Shown here: one piece after another, positions 50,421-59,552 of the stretch
Layout: each line of letters begins with the position of its first letter
How positions within the stretch are numbered: the first letter of the stretch is position 1
DNA from: CAYVHU01 sp964451415
GTDB lineage: Bacteria > Pseudomonadota > Alphaproteobacteria > Rhodospirillales > Magnetovibrionaceae
NCBI GenBank assembly: GCA_964451415.1
Contig: CAYVHU010000010.1
Location: 1 to 64,000, forward strand
DNA: 64,000 bases
Direction: 5' to 3'
Translations under genes and position numbers: made by a program
The notes under the pieces: generated by a model
The model's database searches: none
Seen by the model: only the letters and a program-made list of their open reading frames with translations
What the model was told of the DNA's origin: nothing

Positions 50421-50436
50421 TGGCACGCTCCTTGCT
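50421..50436 (+). promoter_or_regulatory. Sigma-54 promoter of fliK-flgD-flgE
   Basis: TGGCACG at 50421 and TTGCT at 50432, the best match to the RpoN consensus in the window, with GG-N10-GC. Start near 50447, 65 bases before the fliK ATG. Confidence 0.92.
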
Positions 50437-50511
50437 GCAATCCCTATGGGCATTCGTGCTCAAACGCTTTTTTGAGATGTTTTTGAAACCGCAAAGCAAG
50501 GGTTCACACTC

Positions 50512-52305
50512 ATGGATGTCGCCGTCGTTAAAAAGGAATATGCCGACGCCGCCCCGACAGGCAAGACAGGCAAGGCCGGAACCGTATCCGCCGCCGAGAA
50601 ACTGATCGGCGATTTCTCTGCCGCCGTCGTCGCACGTTTGAGCAAGACCGGCAACACCGCCGCCGCCAAGGGCAAAAACGCGCTGGTGGAAAATCTGAAC
50701 CCGAAATTCGAAGTCCCGCGCGAGGCGGCGCCCCAGCGCGAGACACGCGCGCAGCACAATGAACGCCCCCGGGAAGATCGGTCTTCTTCCCGCGCGCATG
50801 ACACATATGCCAACAACGCGCCCCCACGCCGCGACGACGCGCCTGTGCGTGAACGGAGAAAACCTTTGGACGACCGCGCCGCGACGGCCAATACCGCCGC
50901 GCACGACAAGGCCCCGTCCGAAGTGCGCGAGCAGGGAACCAAGCCCGCAGCGCAGGGCAATACAGATGACAAAAAGACCGCCAAGCCTTTGGCAAAGGAT
51001 ACCGTGAAAAACCCGACGGACACCGCGCAGCAAGCCGCCCTGGTCGCCAGCATCACCGTGCCCGTCACGACCACGCCCGCAGTTGTCAAATCCGGGGACA
51101 TCAAGGACGGCGTCGGAAAAACCGCGGCAAAACCGGATGCAGCCGGGGAGGCTACGCCTCAAAAAGGGGCTGAAATCAGCGTAAACCCGACGAAAAAGGG
51201 CGACAGCGACGCAAAGGGTGTTGATGCCAAAACATCGGACAAAGGCGAGAGCCCCCTTGATCTTTTGGCCAAAAACGATGGTCGCAACAAAAAATCATCG
51301 GCAAAGAAAACACAAGACACCGCCCAGACCAAAGCCGCCCCCACGCAAGTCAAAACGCAAGACGCAACCCTCGCCCAGCAACAGGCGGCCGCGTTGTCGC
51401 GCAAGGTGGGGCCGGACCAAAACCTTAAGGTCACGGTCAACGTCGAGAAGAAGGCCGACAAACTGGCCAGTCAGCCGAGCGCCAATCTGGCCGGTCCGAC
51501 GCTCTTGAACGACACCACGGACAAATCCGGCCTCGCATCGGCGAAGGACGCAGCCAAAGGATCCACCGTGCAAAACACACCCACCGCAAACCTGGGTCAG
51601 CAAAACGGCCAGCAGGGCGCAAATGCACAGTCACAAAATCAAAGTCAGGCTCAGGCCGCTCTTGCCGCGGCCGCCAATGTTGCCGACGCTCGCGCGCAAG
51701 GCGCACAAAAAGCATCCGATGGCGGAACATCCCAGGCCATCAAGGCGGGCGGCACGGAAACCATATCCAACGCAAACACCACCGCCGCGACCACCGACAC
51801 ACAAACTCAGGCGCAACGCACAGCCGCCCCGCCCAAGCTTCCCACACCACCGCGCGCGCGCCCTCAACAACGCGTCAGCGAACAAGTCTCGGTCCAGATT
51901 GCCAAGGGCCTGAATGACGGCCTGGATACCATTCGTATCCAGCTCAAACCCGCCCATTTGGGGCTTGTGGACGTGCAACTGAAAATGGGCAAGGACGGGC
52001 GTGTCTCGGTGGTTGTCAGCGCCGACAACAAGAACACGCTGGACATGCTGAAACAGGATTCTCGCCAACTTCAAAATGCCCTGCGGGATGCCGGTTTGCA
52101 AATGGGAACCGGGGATTTGAGCTTCAGCATGCGCAATCAGGGCGGACAGGGGAACTCCCCATGGCAGACGGACAGCGACGCACGGGCAGAAGGTTCGAAG
52201 CCGCGCAGCACACCCCTGCTCGAACCGACCCTCGATGAACTTCTCCAGACCGGACCATCCTCCAACGGGATCATCTCCAAAGATCGTGTCGACATCACGG
52301 CGTAA
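50512..52305 (+). CDS. fliK: Hook-length control protein FliK
   Basis: A 597-residue molecular ruler. The first 430 residues are low-complexity, rich in Lys, Ala, Asp, Thr and Gln, as expected of the extended ruler part. The C-terminal globular domain shows VSVQIAKGLNDGLDTIRIQLKPAHLGLVDVQLKMGKDGRVSVVVSADNKNTLDML-type sequence, the FliK substrate-switch domain with its LxPxxLGxVxV motif. It lies before flgD and flgE as in many relatives, and its long ruler fits with a hook that is tightly controlled. Confidence 0.9.
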   Translation: MDVAVVKKEYADAAPTGKTGKAGTVSAAEKLIGDFSAAVVARLSKTGNTAAAKGKNALVENLNPKFEVPREAAPQRETRAQHNERPREDRSSSRAHDTYANNAPPRRDDAPVRERRKPLDDRAATANTAAHDKAPSEVREQGTKPAAQGNTDDKKTAKPLAKDTVKNPTDTAQQAALVASITVPVTTTPAVVKSGDIKDGVGKTAAKPDAAGEATPQKGAEISVNPTKKGDSDAKGVDAKTSDKGESPLDLLAKNDGRNKKSSAKKTQDTAQTKAAPTQVKTQDATLAQQQAAALSRKVGPDQNLKVTVNVEKKADKLASQPSANLAGPTLLNDTTDKSGLASAKDAAKGSTVQNTPTANLGQQNGQQGANAQSQNQSQAQAALAAAANVADARAQGAQKASDGGTSQAIKAGGTETISNANTTAATTDTQTQAQRTAAPPKLPTPPRARPQQRVSEQVSVQIAKGLNDGLDTIRIQLKPAHLGLVDVQLKMGKDGRVSVVVSADNKNTLDMLKQDSRQLQNALRDAGLQMGTGDLSFSMRNQGGQGNSPWQTDSDARAEGSKPRSTPLLEPTLDELLQTGPSSNGIISKDRVDITA

Positions 52306-52317
52306 AGGAAAGAAGTC

Positions 52318-53007
52318 ATGGTAAACAGCGTATTAGGACTCGGCAACTCAGGGGCAAGCTCTGCCACAAGCGACACCAGCCAGTCGGCACAGTCCCTGGA
52401 CAAAAAAAACAAGCAAATGAACCAGTTCCTGAAGCTGCTGGTGACACAATTGCGCAATCAGGATCCCTTGAAACCCATGGACGCCAACCAATTCACCTCA
52501 CAACTGGTGCAGTTCGCCAGTGTCGAGCAGCAGATCTACCAAAATGCCAACCTGGAAAAACTGGTCAGTATTCAGCAGACATCTCAGGTGGCGTCCATGG
52601 TCGGCTATCTGGGCAACGACATCGAAGCCAAAGGCCAGAACTTCAACCTGGACGGCGGCAAGGCCAAGTTCACCTATGCGTTGGATAAAAAACCCACCGA
52701 AACCACCATTACCATTTCCGATAAGACGGGAAAAACCGTCTGGAGCGGTACCGGCAGCAGGGATACGGGCAAGCACACGTTCGACTGGGACGGCAAGGAT
52801 TCCCTGGGCAACGTCGTCCCGGACGGTCCCTACAAGGTTGTCGTCAGCGCCAAAAACAGCACCGGAGATCTTCAAGATGTCACCCAGACGATCTTTGGGC
52901 GCGTCACCGGGGCCGGTGCGGACAAGGGCAAGGTCATACTTTCGCTGGGCGATGTTCCCATCAAGCTGGAAGACATCCTCAGTGTTCAAAAACCCCCGGT
53001 CGTTTAG
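52318..53007 (+). CDS. flgD: Hook-cap protein FlgD
   Basis: A 229-residue hook-assembly scaffold. The conserved N-terminal segment is MNQFLKLLVTQLRNQDPLKPMDANQFTSQLVQFASVEQQ (about 38-77); the C-terminal part has the FlgD Ig-like/tudor region with FDWDGKDSLGNVVPDGPYKVVV. AAGGA is upstream. Sixty-three bases separate it from flgE. Confidence 0.96.
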   Translation: MVNSVLGLGNSGASSATSDTSQSAQSLDKKNKQMNQFLKLLVTQLRNQDPLKPMDANQFTSQLVQFASVEQQIYQNANLEKLVSIQQTSQVASMVGYLGNDIEAKGQNFNLDGGKAKFTYALDKKPTETTITISDKTGKTVWSGTGSRDTGKHTFDWDGKDSLGNVVPDGPYKVVVSAKNSTGDLQDVTQTIFGRVTGAGADKGKVILSLGDVPIKLEDILSVQKPPVV

Positions 53008-53070
53008 AGACTTAGAACAAAACCAACACGATGAATACGGCCAAAACCGTAATATCAAAGGAGATCTAAA

Positions 53071-55512
53071 ATGAGCTTGTACGGTGCGTTGTTTTCCGGT
53101 GTGTCCGGGCTTACGGCTCAGTCCAGCGCCATGGGTGCCATCTCCGATAACATCACGAACGTGAGCACGATCGGCTACAAGGGCACGGACACAAATTTCC
53201 AGACCCTGGTCACGAAACAGACATCGGCCACATTTTATTCCGCAGGCGGCGTGCAATCAAAGCCGCGCCAGCAAACGGATGTACAGGGCCTGTTGCAGGC
53301 CTCGACATCACAGACGGATCTTGCCATGTCCGGTGGCGGGTTTTTCGTCGTCAATCAGGCCAACACGCCAGGAATTTCAGACCCCTACCTCTTTACCCGC
53401 GCGGGTTCGTTCATTCAGGACGATCAAGGCTATCTCAAAAATGCCCAGGGCTACTACCTGCAAGGCTGGCCCACCGATCCTGCGGGAACCGTGATTCCGG
53501 CCAGCTCCAGCCTGACGATCACAAACCAGAACATTATTTCTTCGGATTATCTGGGAAGCATCAACTTGAACCGCGTGGGCGGCACGGCGGCGGCAACCAA
53601 CAATATCGCCATCGGCGCAAACCTGCCTTCCAGCTCCACCGCCGGCCAGACCAACAAAACGGATGTGCAGTTTTTTAATTCGCTGGGCAACGCCAACAAT
53701 CTTTCGATTATCTATTCCAAAACCGCGACAGGGAACCAATGGAACGTGGATGTCGCGCCGCCGCCGAAAACCACAGTGACCACCCTTTACGACAACACCC
53801 CAACCACACCGAAGGTATACTCCAGCGGCGGCCTGGTTGAATTCAACGCCATCCCGGCGGCAGGCAGTACCATCAAGATCGGCTTTAGTTCCGGAACGGC
53901 CCTGACTTACACATTCCAAAACGGAACCGGCAGCGCCTCTGGCAGAACCATTCAGGTTGATGGCGGACGTACACTCAGTCAGGTGGTTGCCGATCTGGTC
54001 ACGTCCGTACAAACCGCCGACAAGGCCTTTACTGTGGATACGAACCGCATCCACGTCAAACCGGGCGTAACCACTGCCGTCGAATTCACCGAAAACGGCG
54101 TGGGGACCATATACGTCAACCTTGCCTCGACCCTCAACAGCTCGGGCGCGGCGGTCACCAATCAAACCGGCAGCTTCACCGTCAGTCAAAAGGACAACGC
54201 CTATAGCAATTTCACATTGCTGCGTTTTCCCACCACTTTGCCAACCGACAACGATACCATTGGCATCAACGGCAAGACCTATATCTTTGACATCAACGGC
54301 ACGAACACGCTTCCTTCCGCCTCTCCCACCATTAAAAAGGGCACCGCAGAGGTGGATACGTTGACGCTGGGCGGTCCCGTGGACACGAACGATATCTTCA
54401 GTCTTCAAGTTGACGGTCTCGCTGCCGTTTCGTATACGGTCAAGGCCAGCGACGCCACTTTGGCTGACATCGCCACGGGCATAGCCGCCGCAATCAACAA
54501 CGACGCGCCCTCAAGCGCCAGAGTCACGGCGGTCGTGAGCGGAACGAACCAGATTGTTTTGACGGCAACCGAAGCTCAGCGTGGACGGGCCTTAACCCTT
54601 ACCAATGTCACCATTCCCACCGACACCGGCACTAACAATACTTTCACCAATGCCATAACGACGGCAAACGTCGTGCCATCGGCAATCGCCAATACTGCGG
54701 AACTGGTCGCCGCCATGGAAACTTCCATCGAAGGTAACGATAGCGTACTCGCGACGAGCGGTTCTCGGGTCCAGACGTTCGATCTGGACAACAGCGGCGC
54801 AAAAGAGAGCCTTTACATCGCCACGGTTCAAAACGTGACCGACAACATTGATACCTCAGGCATAGCCACGGCAGCACGACCGACAGATGGCGACGGAACG
54901 GCCTATGCCTCCACCACCATTCCGGTGGCCACGGCGGCAGGTATTATATTCAACGCAGACGGCCTGCCATCCACATTAAACGTGGGGTCCGCGGAAATTC
55001 TGGGCTTTACCGATGGTGCGCAGGACATGAACAACGCCACCGGCTCTGGAAAGCGTATCAATCTGGATTTCGGCACCACGGGACAGGCCAACGGCCTGAC
55101 CCAGTTCGGCGCCGAATTCACCCCCGCCTTCATTACGCAAAACGGATCGAAATTCGGCACCTTCGCCGGTGTCACCATCGGCACCGACGGCTTGGTTACG
55201 GCCCTGTTCGACAACGGCGAAACGCGCAAGATTTTCCAAATTCCCATCGCCACATTCGTCAACCCGAACCAGATGGGAAGCCAAAGCGGCAACGTGTGGA
55301 CAGCCACCCAGGCGTCGGGCGACTATACCTTGCGCGTCGCCGATACCGGCCCGGCGGGTCAGGTCACCCAATCGGCACTGGAAGCTTCGACCGTGGACAT
55401 CGGCACCGAATTCACCAAGATGATCGTGGTGCAGCGCGCCTATTCCGCCAGCACAAAAATTATCTCCACCGCCGATCAAATGCTCCAGGAACTGATGCAG
55501 ATTAAACGCTAG
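53071..55512 (+). CDS. flgE: Flagellar hook protein FlgE (large copy)
   Basis: An 813-residue hook subunit. Ends are canonical: MSLYGALFSGVSGLTAQSSAMGAISDNITNVSTIGYKGTDT and VDIGTEFTKMIVVQRAYSASTKIISTADQMLQELMQIKR. It is much larger than enteric FlgE (about 400) owing to insertions in the outer domains. One insertion (about 433-510; NDIFSLQVDGLAAVSYTV to IVLTATEAQRGRALTLT) resembles the insertion in the first FlgE at 17.6 kb. Being beside flgD and fliK, it is the likely main hook. GGAG precedes the start. Confidence 0.94.
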   Translation: MSLYGALFSGVSGLTAQSSAMGAISDNITNVSTIGYKGTDTNFQTLVTKQTSATFYSAGGVQSKPRQQTDVQGLLQASTSQTDLAMSGGGFFVVNQANTPGISDPYLFTRAGSFIQDDQGYLKNAQGYYLQGWPTDPAGTVIPASSSLTITNQNIISSDYLGSINLNRVGGTAAATNNIAIGANLPSSSTAGQTNKTDVQFFNSLGNANNLSIIYSKTATGNQWNVDVAPPPKTTVTTLYDNTPTTPKVYSSGGLVEFNAIPAAGSTIKIGFSSGTALTYTFQNGTGSASGRTIQVDGGRTLSQVVADLVTSVQTADKAFTVDTNRIHVKPGVTTAVEFTENGVGTIYVNLASTLNSSGAAVTNQTGSFTVSQKDNAYSNFTLLRFPTTLPTDNDTIGINGKTYIFDINGTNTLPSASPTIKKGTAEVDTLTLGGPVDTNDIFSLQVDGLAAVSYTVKASDATLADIATGIAAAINNDAPSSARVTAVVSGTNQIVLTATEAQRGRALTLTNVTIPTDTGTNNTFTNAITTANVVPSAIANTAELVAAMETSIEGNDSVLATSGSRVQTFDLDNSGAKESLYIATVQNVTDNIDTSGIATAARPTDGDGTAYASTTIPVATAAGIIFNADGLPSTLNVGSAEILGFTDGAQDMNNATGSGKRINLDFGTTGQANGLTQFGAEFTPAFITQNGSKFGTFAGVTIGTDGLVTALFDNGETRKIFQIPIATFVNPNQMGSQSGNVWTATQASGDYTLRVADTGPAGQVTQSALEASTVDIGTEFTKMIVVQRAYSASTKIISTADQMLQELMQIKR

Positions 55513-55516
55513 GTAT

Positions 55517-55531
55517 TTAGGCCCTTATTAA
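55517..55531. promoter_or_regulatory. Candidate CtrA box upstream of sciP
   Basis: TTAG-GCCCTTA-TTAA, one base off TTAA-N7-TTAA, 78 bp upstream of the sciP ATG. CtrA activates sciP in Caulobacter. Confidence 0.4.
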
Positions 55532-55608
55532 GAAAACCCGGTGTAGTGTTCTTGAAACAAACGAAGGTAGAAGCCTGCGTTGCCAACAGAACACGCATTG
55601 GGTATTTC

Positions 55609-55935
55609 ATGAGCAAAATCGCACACGCAGACCCCTCGGCTTCCTTCCAGAACGACAGCACACCGCAAGACGACCTGTCGGATCTTCCGTCTGCGGACAC
55701 GCGACGCTGGGACAGCAAACGCAAGGCTCAGGTGGTCGATGCCGTGCGCAGCGGTCGTCTCACCTTGGATCAGGCGTGCGCCATTTACGCCATGTCCGTG
55801 GATGAATTTCTATCCTGGCAATCCTTGTTCGATCGCTATGGCGCAAAGGGCCTGATGGCCACGCGTCTTAAGGAATTCCGCGACGAGCGCGTGTGCGAGC
55901 AACGAAGCCGTAGGCAATTTTTGCCGCCTCGTTAA
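55609..55935 (+). CDS. sciP: CtrA inhibitory protein SciP (DUF1153)
   Basis: A 108-residue helix-turn-helix protein. SciP binds CtrA on DNA and stops it recruiting RNA polymerase, resetting flagellar class II genes in the cell cycle. The DUF1153 core is RRWDSKRKAQVVDAVRSGRLTLDQACAIYAMSVDEFLSWQSLFDRYGAKGL. The ATG at 55609 is chosen: the 21 residues encoded upstream are not SciP-like and would cover the candidate CtrA box. Between flgE and fliF, with regulatory elements inside its 3' end. Confidence 0.88.
   Translation: MSKIAHADPSASFQNDSTPQDDLSDLPSADTRRWDSKRKAQVVDAVRSGRLTLDQACAIYAMSVDEFLSWQSLFDRYGAKGLMATRLKEFRDERVCEQRSRRQFLPPR
55912..55926. promoter_or_regulatory. Candidate FlbD site upstream of fliF
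   Basis: AGGCA-ATTTT-TGCCG, one base from the palindrome, within the end of sciP and 150 bp before fliF. No sigma-54 promoter follows; in Caulobacter FlbD represses fliF from such a site, so repression is conceivable. Confidence 0.4.
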
Positions 55936-55946
55936 CCACTTATTCA
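55932..55946. promoter_or_regulatory. Candidate CtrA box upstream of fliF
   Basis: TTAA-CCACTTA-TTCA, one base off the consensus, next to the FlbD-like site. fliF is a CtrA-controlled class II gene in Caulobacter. Confidence 0.35.
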
Positions 55947-55960
55947 CCAAGATATCACTA

Positions 55961-56027
55961 GCTTAGGGCGGAGCAGCGGAACGGACACGCGTACACACAC
56001 ACGCGTGGACGCCGTAACTGCCTAAGC
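55961..56027 (+). other. Nested inverted repeats in the fliF leader region
   Basis: GCTTAGG (55961) can pair with CCTAAGC (56021), enclosing ACGG/CCGT and a seven-pair hairpin CACGCGT-ACACACAC-ACGCGTG (55986-56007). It is a compact fold of about 67 nt within the 140-bp gap between sciP and fliF. Confidence 0.5.
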
Positions 56028-56075
56028 CCAGAAAGGGCGCGCAACGCATTTTGATAAATGGGATAGGGATTGCCC

Positions 56076-57734
56076 GTGGACGCGCTCATTCAGACCTTTC
56101 GCAACCTCGGCCCGGTGCGCCTTGCGATCATGGTAATCGTTCTTTTCCTCATGATCGGGTTCTTCGTTTTTCTGGCGACGCGGTTTTCTTCGCCGCAAAT
56201 GGCCCTGCTGTACGGCGATCTTGAAACCCAGGACCAAAGCGCCATCGTGACGCAACTGCAAGCGGGAAAAGTTCCCTATGAACTGCGTTCCGGCGGCACG
56301 CAAATTTTCGTCCCCAAAAATCAAGTGGCCCCTTTGCGCATGCAAATGGCGAACCAGGGCCTGCCGACAGGCGGTTCCATCGGCTACGAAATCTTTGACA
56401 AACAAAGCAGCCTCGGCACCACCAGCTTCCAACAGAACGTCAATAAACTGCGCGCAATGGAAGGCGAACTGGCGCGCACCATTCAAGCCTTGAGATCCGT
56501 GCGTCAGGCACGCGTGCAATTGGTTCTCCCCACGCGCGCATTGTTTCAGCGCAAGCGCACAAGACCCACCGCATCGGTGTTTCTGAGAATGCGCGGCGGT
56601 CAGCGCCTTGATCCGCAACAAGTCCGGGCCGTGCAACATCTGGTGGCCGCAGCAGTTCCCGATTTGTTGCCACGCAACATCGCCATCATCGACGATAAAG
56701 GGGAGTTGCTGGCGCGCGGATACGAAGGCGACGCATCGACGTCCCCCGGTTTGATCGCCCAACGGGCCGATGAACGGCGCCGGGCCTTTGAACAAAGAAC
56801 GGTTCAAGTCATCGAAAAATTACTCGATAAATCAGTTGGCTACGGAAAAGTCCGCGCCGAGGTGACAGCCGACATGGATTTCGACCGCGTCACCACCAAC
56901 GAAGAAATCTTCAATCCCGACGGTCAGGTGGTGCGCAACACGCAGACCATTGAACAAAACCGCGCTTCCCAGAACAAGGACCCCTCCGCGGTTACGGTCG
57001 GGGCAAACCTGCCGGACCCGACGAATACCGGTGGTTCCGCGGCGACGCGCAATTCGACGGACTCGCGCACGGAAGAAAATGTCAACTATGAAATCTCGAA
57101 AAAAGTCATCAACAAAATCCGCGATACCGGCATCATCAACCGTCTCTCCGTTGCGGTGCTTGTGGACGGAAGTTATAAAAAGAACGCCAAGGGAGACCGC
57201 GTCTACCAACCGCGCAGCGCGCAAGAACTCAAGATTCTGACGTCCTTGGTCAAAAGTGCCATCGGCTTCAATGTAAAGCGCGGCGACACGGTGGAAGTCG
57301 TCAATATGCGATTCTCCGGCGTCGAATTTCCACCTGAACCGCCGCTCAATCTGTTCTTTGGTTTTGAGAAACAAGACCTTTTGCAGATTGCGGAAATGCT
57401 CGTCATCCTGATCCTGGCGGTTTTGGTGATCCTGCTGGTGGTGCGCCCGTTGATCAGCCGCGCCTTTGAAGCCCTGCCGGCCACCGCCGGTGCGTTGGCC
57501 GAAGGTGGGCGTATGATCGCAGATCAGGCCCAGTTGGCCGCCGGCGCCCTGGCGGCGCCGCCGGCACCCGACGGCGGCATCAGCGACGAAGAAATGTTCG
57601 ATGAATTGATCGACATCGATCGCGTCGAGGGCCGGGTAAAGGCTTCGAGCGTGAAAAAGGTTGGCGAAATTGTCGACAAACACCCCGATGAGGCACTGTC
57701 CATCATCCGCAACTGGCTCTATCAGGAAAGCTGA
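56076..57734 (+). CDS. fliF: Flagellar MS-ring protein FliF
   Basis: A 552-residue inner-membrane ring protein, the base of the flagellum. N-terminal membrane helix (about 16-36), ring-building motifs including LLYGDLETQDQSAIVTQLQ and ARVQLVLPTRALFQRK, a disordered loop, then a second membrane helix (about 430-455) and a cytoplasmic tail for FliG. The GTG at 56076 is the preferred start (AGGGA six bases upstream); a TTG two codons up overlaps that site. Heads the fliF-fliG-fliH-fliN-motA-flbD-flhA run. Confidence 0.95.
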   Translation: MDALIQTFRNLGPVRLAIMVIVLFLMIGFFVFLATRFSSPQMALLYGDLETQDQSAIVTQLQAGKVPYELRSGGTQIFVPKNQVAPLRMQMANQGLPTGGSIGYEIFDKQSSLGTTSFQQNVNKLRAMEGELARTIQALRSVRQARVQLVLPTRALFQRKRTRPTASVFLRMRGGQRLDPQQVRAVQHLVAAAVPDLLPRNIAIIDDKGELLARGYEGDASTSPGLIAQRADERRRAFEQRTVQVIEKLLDKSVGYGKVRAEVTADMDFDRVTTNEEIFNPDGQVVRNTQTIEQNRASQNKDPSAVTVGANLPDPTNTGGSAATRNSTDSRTEENVNYEISKKVINKIRDTGIINRLSVAVLVDGSYKKNAKGDRVYQPRSAQELKILTSLVKSAIGFNVKRGDTVEVVNMRFSGVEFPPEPPLNLFFGFEKQDLLQIAEMLVILILAVLVILLVVRPLISRAFEALPATAGALAEGGRMIADQAQLAAGALAAPPAPDGGISDEEMFDELIDIDRVEGRVKASSVKKVGEIVDKHPDEALSIIRNWLYQES

Positions 57735-57753
57735 GGAACGGGTATAAACGAAC

Positions 57754-58773
57754 ATGGCCCGTGTAAAAGAAGAATATCGCAGCCTCACAGGTCCGCAAAA
57801 AGCGGCTATTTTCATGCTGTCGCTGGGCGATGAGCAGTCCACGGTGCTGTTCGAACTGATGGACGACGAAGAAATTCGCGAACTGTCCCAGATCATGTCG
57901 AACCTGGGCTCCATCAATTCCAAGGTTGTGGAACGACTGTTTCTCGATTTCGCCGATCAGTTATCTTCCACGGGGTCGCTGGTGGGCTCCTACGACAGCA
58001 CCGAACGGTTGTTGTCCAAGGCTTTGCCTGAAGACCGCGTGTCACAGATCATGGAAGAACTGCGCGGCCCCGCCGGACGCACCATGTGGGACAAACTGGG
58101 CAATGTGAATGAGGCCGTACTGGCGAATTATCTTAAAAATGAATACCCCCAAACCGTGGCGGTGGTGCTGAGCAAGGTCAGACCCGATCATGCGGCCTCC
58201 GTCCTGGGACAATTGCCCGAAAACTTCGCCATGGAAGTGATTATCCGCATGTTGTCCATGGAAGCCGTTTCCAAGGAAATCCTTGACCATGTGGAAAAAA
58301 CGCTGCGCACCGAATTCATGACCAATTTGGCGCGCACGGCGCGTCAGGACAGCCATGAGATGATGGCCAACATTTTCAACACCCTGGATCGCAACACCGA
58401 AACGCGCTTCATGGGCGCGTTGGAGGAACGCAACCGAGAATCTGCGGAGCGCATCAAACAGTTGATGTTCACCTTCGACGACCTGGAGCGCGTGGACAGC
58501 GCCGGCATTCAGATGTTGTTGCGTCAAGTGGACAAGTCACAGTTGGCCGTGGCCTTGAAAGGCGGCTCAGAAAGCGTGCGGGAACTCTTCTTCTCCAACA
58601 TGTCGGAGCGCGCGGCCAAAATCATGCGCGAAGATATGGACGCCATGGGCGCTGTGCGCTTGAAGGATGTGGACGAGGCCCAGGCGGCAATCGTCATGAT
58701 CGCCAAGCAGCTGGCCGACAGCGGCGAGATCATGATTGCCGGCCAGGGCGAAGAAGAAGAGCTGATCTATTGA
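57754..58773 (+). CDS. fliG: Flagellar motor switch protein FliG
   Basis: A 339-residue C-ring protein that binds FliF and transmits torque from the stator. It begins with an N-terminal LTGPQKAAIFMLSLGDEQS motif and contains EYPQTVAVVLSKVRPDHAASVLGQLP and the C-terminal torque helix MLLRQVDKSQLAVALKGGSESVRELFFSNMSERAAKIMREDMD with its charged residues. Length and motifs are standard. Stops one base before fliH. Confidence 0.97.
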   Translation: MARVKEEYRSLTGPQKAAIFMLSLGDEQSTVLFELMDDEEIRELSQIMSNLGSINSKVVERLFLDFADQLSSTGSLVGSYDSTERLLSKALPEDRVSQIMEELRGPAGRTMWDKLGNVNEAVLANYLKNEYPQTVAVVLSKVRPDHAASVLGQLPENFAMEVIIRMLSMEAVSKEILDHVEKTLRTEFMTNLARTARQDSHEMMANIFNTLDRNTETRFMGALEERNRESAERIKQLMFTFDDLERVDSAGIQMLLRQVDKSQLAVALKGGSESVRELFFSNMSERAAKIMREDMDAMGAVRLKDVDEAQAAIVMIAKQLADSGEIMIAGQGEEEELIY

Positions 58774-58774
58774 C

Positions 58775-59530
58775 ATGATGAGCGCGGAACACTCCCCAAT
58801 GACGGCTGAAAAGCTTAAAAAATTTCTTTTCGATACGGATTTCGGACTCCACGACGATGCGCGGTTGGGGCACGATTCCGCCGCCATCGAAAGCAAAGAA
58901 ACCGAAGCCGCACAACCCGTCGAGGAAATCGTCCCGGAGCCCCCACCGCCGCCAACCTTTAGCGAAGAGGAGTTGGCCGACGCGCGCGCCGAAGGCTTTC
59001 AGGCCGGACGAGATGAAGCTATTCGCGACATGGCCGGCGCCATGGAACAGCATCAAGCCAACACCTTGGACGCCATCGACGCAAAGATGACCGAGTTTTT
59101 CGAAGCCTACAGTCGGGATATTGAGGAGCACAACCGCGATGCGGTCGCCGTGGCGCGCACCATTGTTCAAAAATTGTTTCCGGCCATGAATATGGACAAG
59201 GCCCTGGTCGAAATCGAGCACATGGTTGTTGAGGCCATGAGGCGCACCGCCGGCAGTCCTGCCCTGATTATCCACGTGGCCCCCGATCTACAAGCCAACA
59301 TCGAGGCCAAGGTTCAGGATCTGAGCGTGCAACGCGGTCACGAAGGCACAATCACGGTCATGGCCGACAAAACCCTTGAACCCGGAGATGCAAAAGTGGA
59401 GTGGGAAGGCGGGGCCATGATACGCGACACGCAAGCCATGTGGCGGGACATCGATGAAATCATCGAACGGAACCTGGGCGCGACGCACGATGCGCCCCGC
59501 GATGATGAAACCGCAGAGCACGAAAACTAA
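58775..59530 (+). CDS. fliH: FliH-type export ATPase regulator (FlbE-like)
   Basis: A 251-residue cytoplasmic protein that holds the export ATPase FliI. It has an acidic Pro-rich N-terminal part, a long central helix ARAEGFQAGRDEAIRDMAGAMEQHQ with the small-residue spacing of FliH, and a C-terminal region with IEHMVVEAMRRTAGSPALIIHVAPDLQ and LEPGDAKVEWEGGAMIRD, typical of FliH/HrpE. Homologous to Caulobacter FlbE. It starts one base after fliG. fliI is not in the window. Confidence 0.87.
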   Translation: MMSAEHSPMTAEKLKKFLFDTDFGLHDDARLGHDSAAIESKETEAAQPVEEIVPEPPPPPTFSEEELADARAEGFQAGRDEAIRDMAGAMEQHQANTLDAIDAKMTEFFEAYSRDIEEHNRDAVAVARTIVQKLFPAMNMDKALVEIEHMVVEAMRRTAGSPALIIHVAPDLQANIEAKVQDLSVQRGHEGTITVMADKTLEPGDAKVEWEGGAMIRDTQAMWRDIDEIIERNLGATHDAPRDDETAEHEN

Positions 59531-59552
59531 CGCCTAAACCGAGGAGACCGCT

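Noticed and set aside
55905..55930. Sigma-54 promoter before fliF
   Set aside because: GG and GC are separated by 8 bases instead of 10; the sequence fits the FlbD-like palindrome better.
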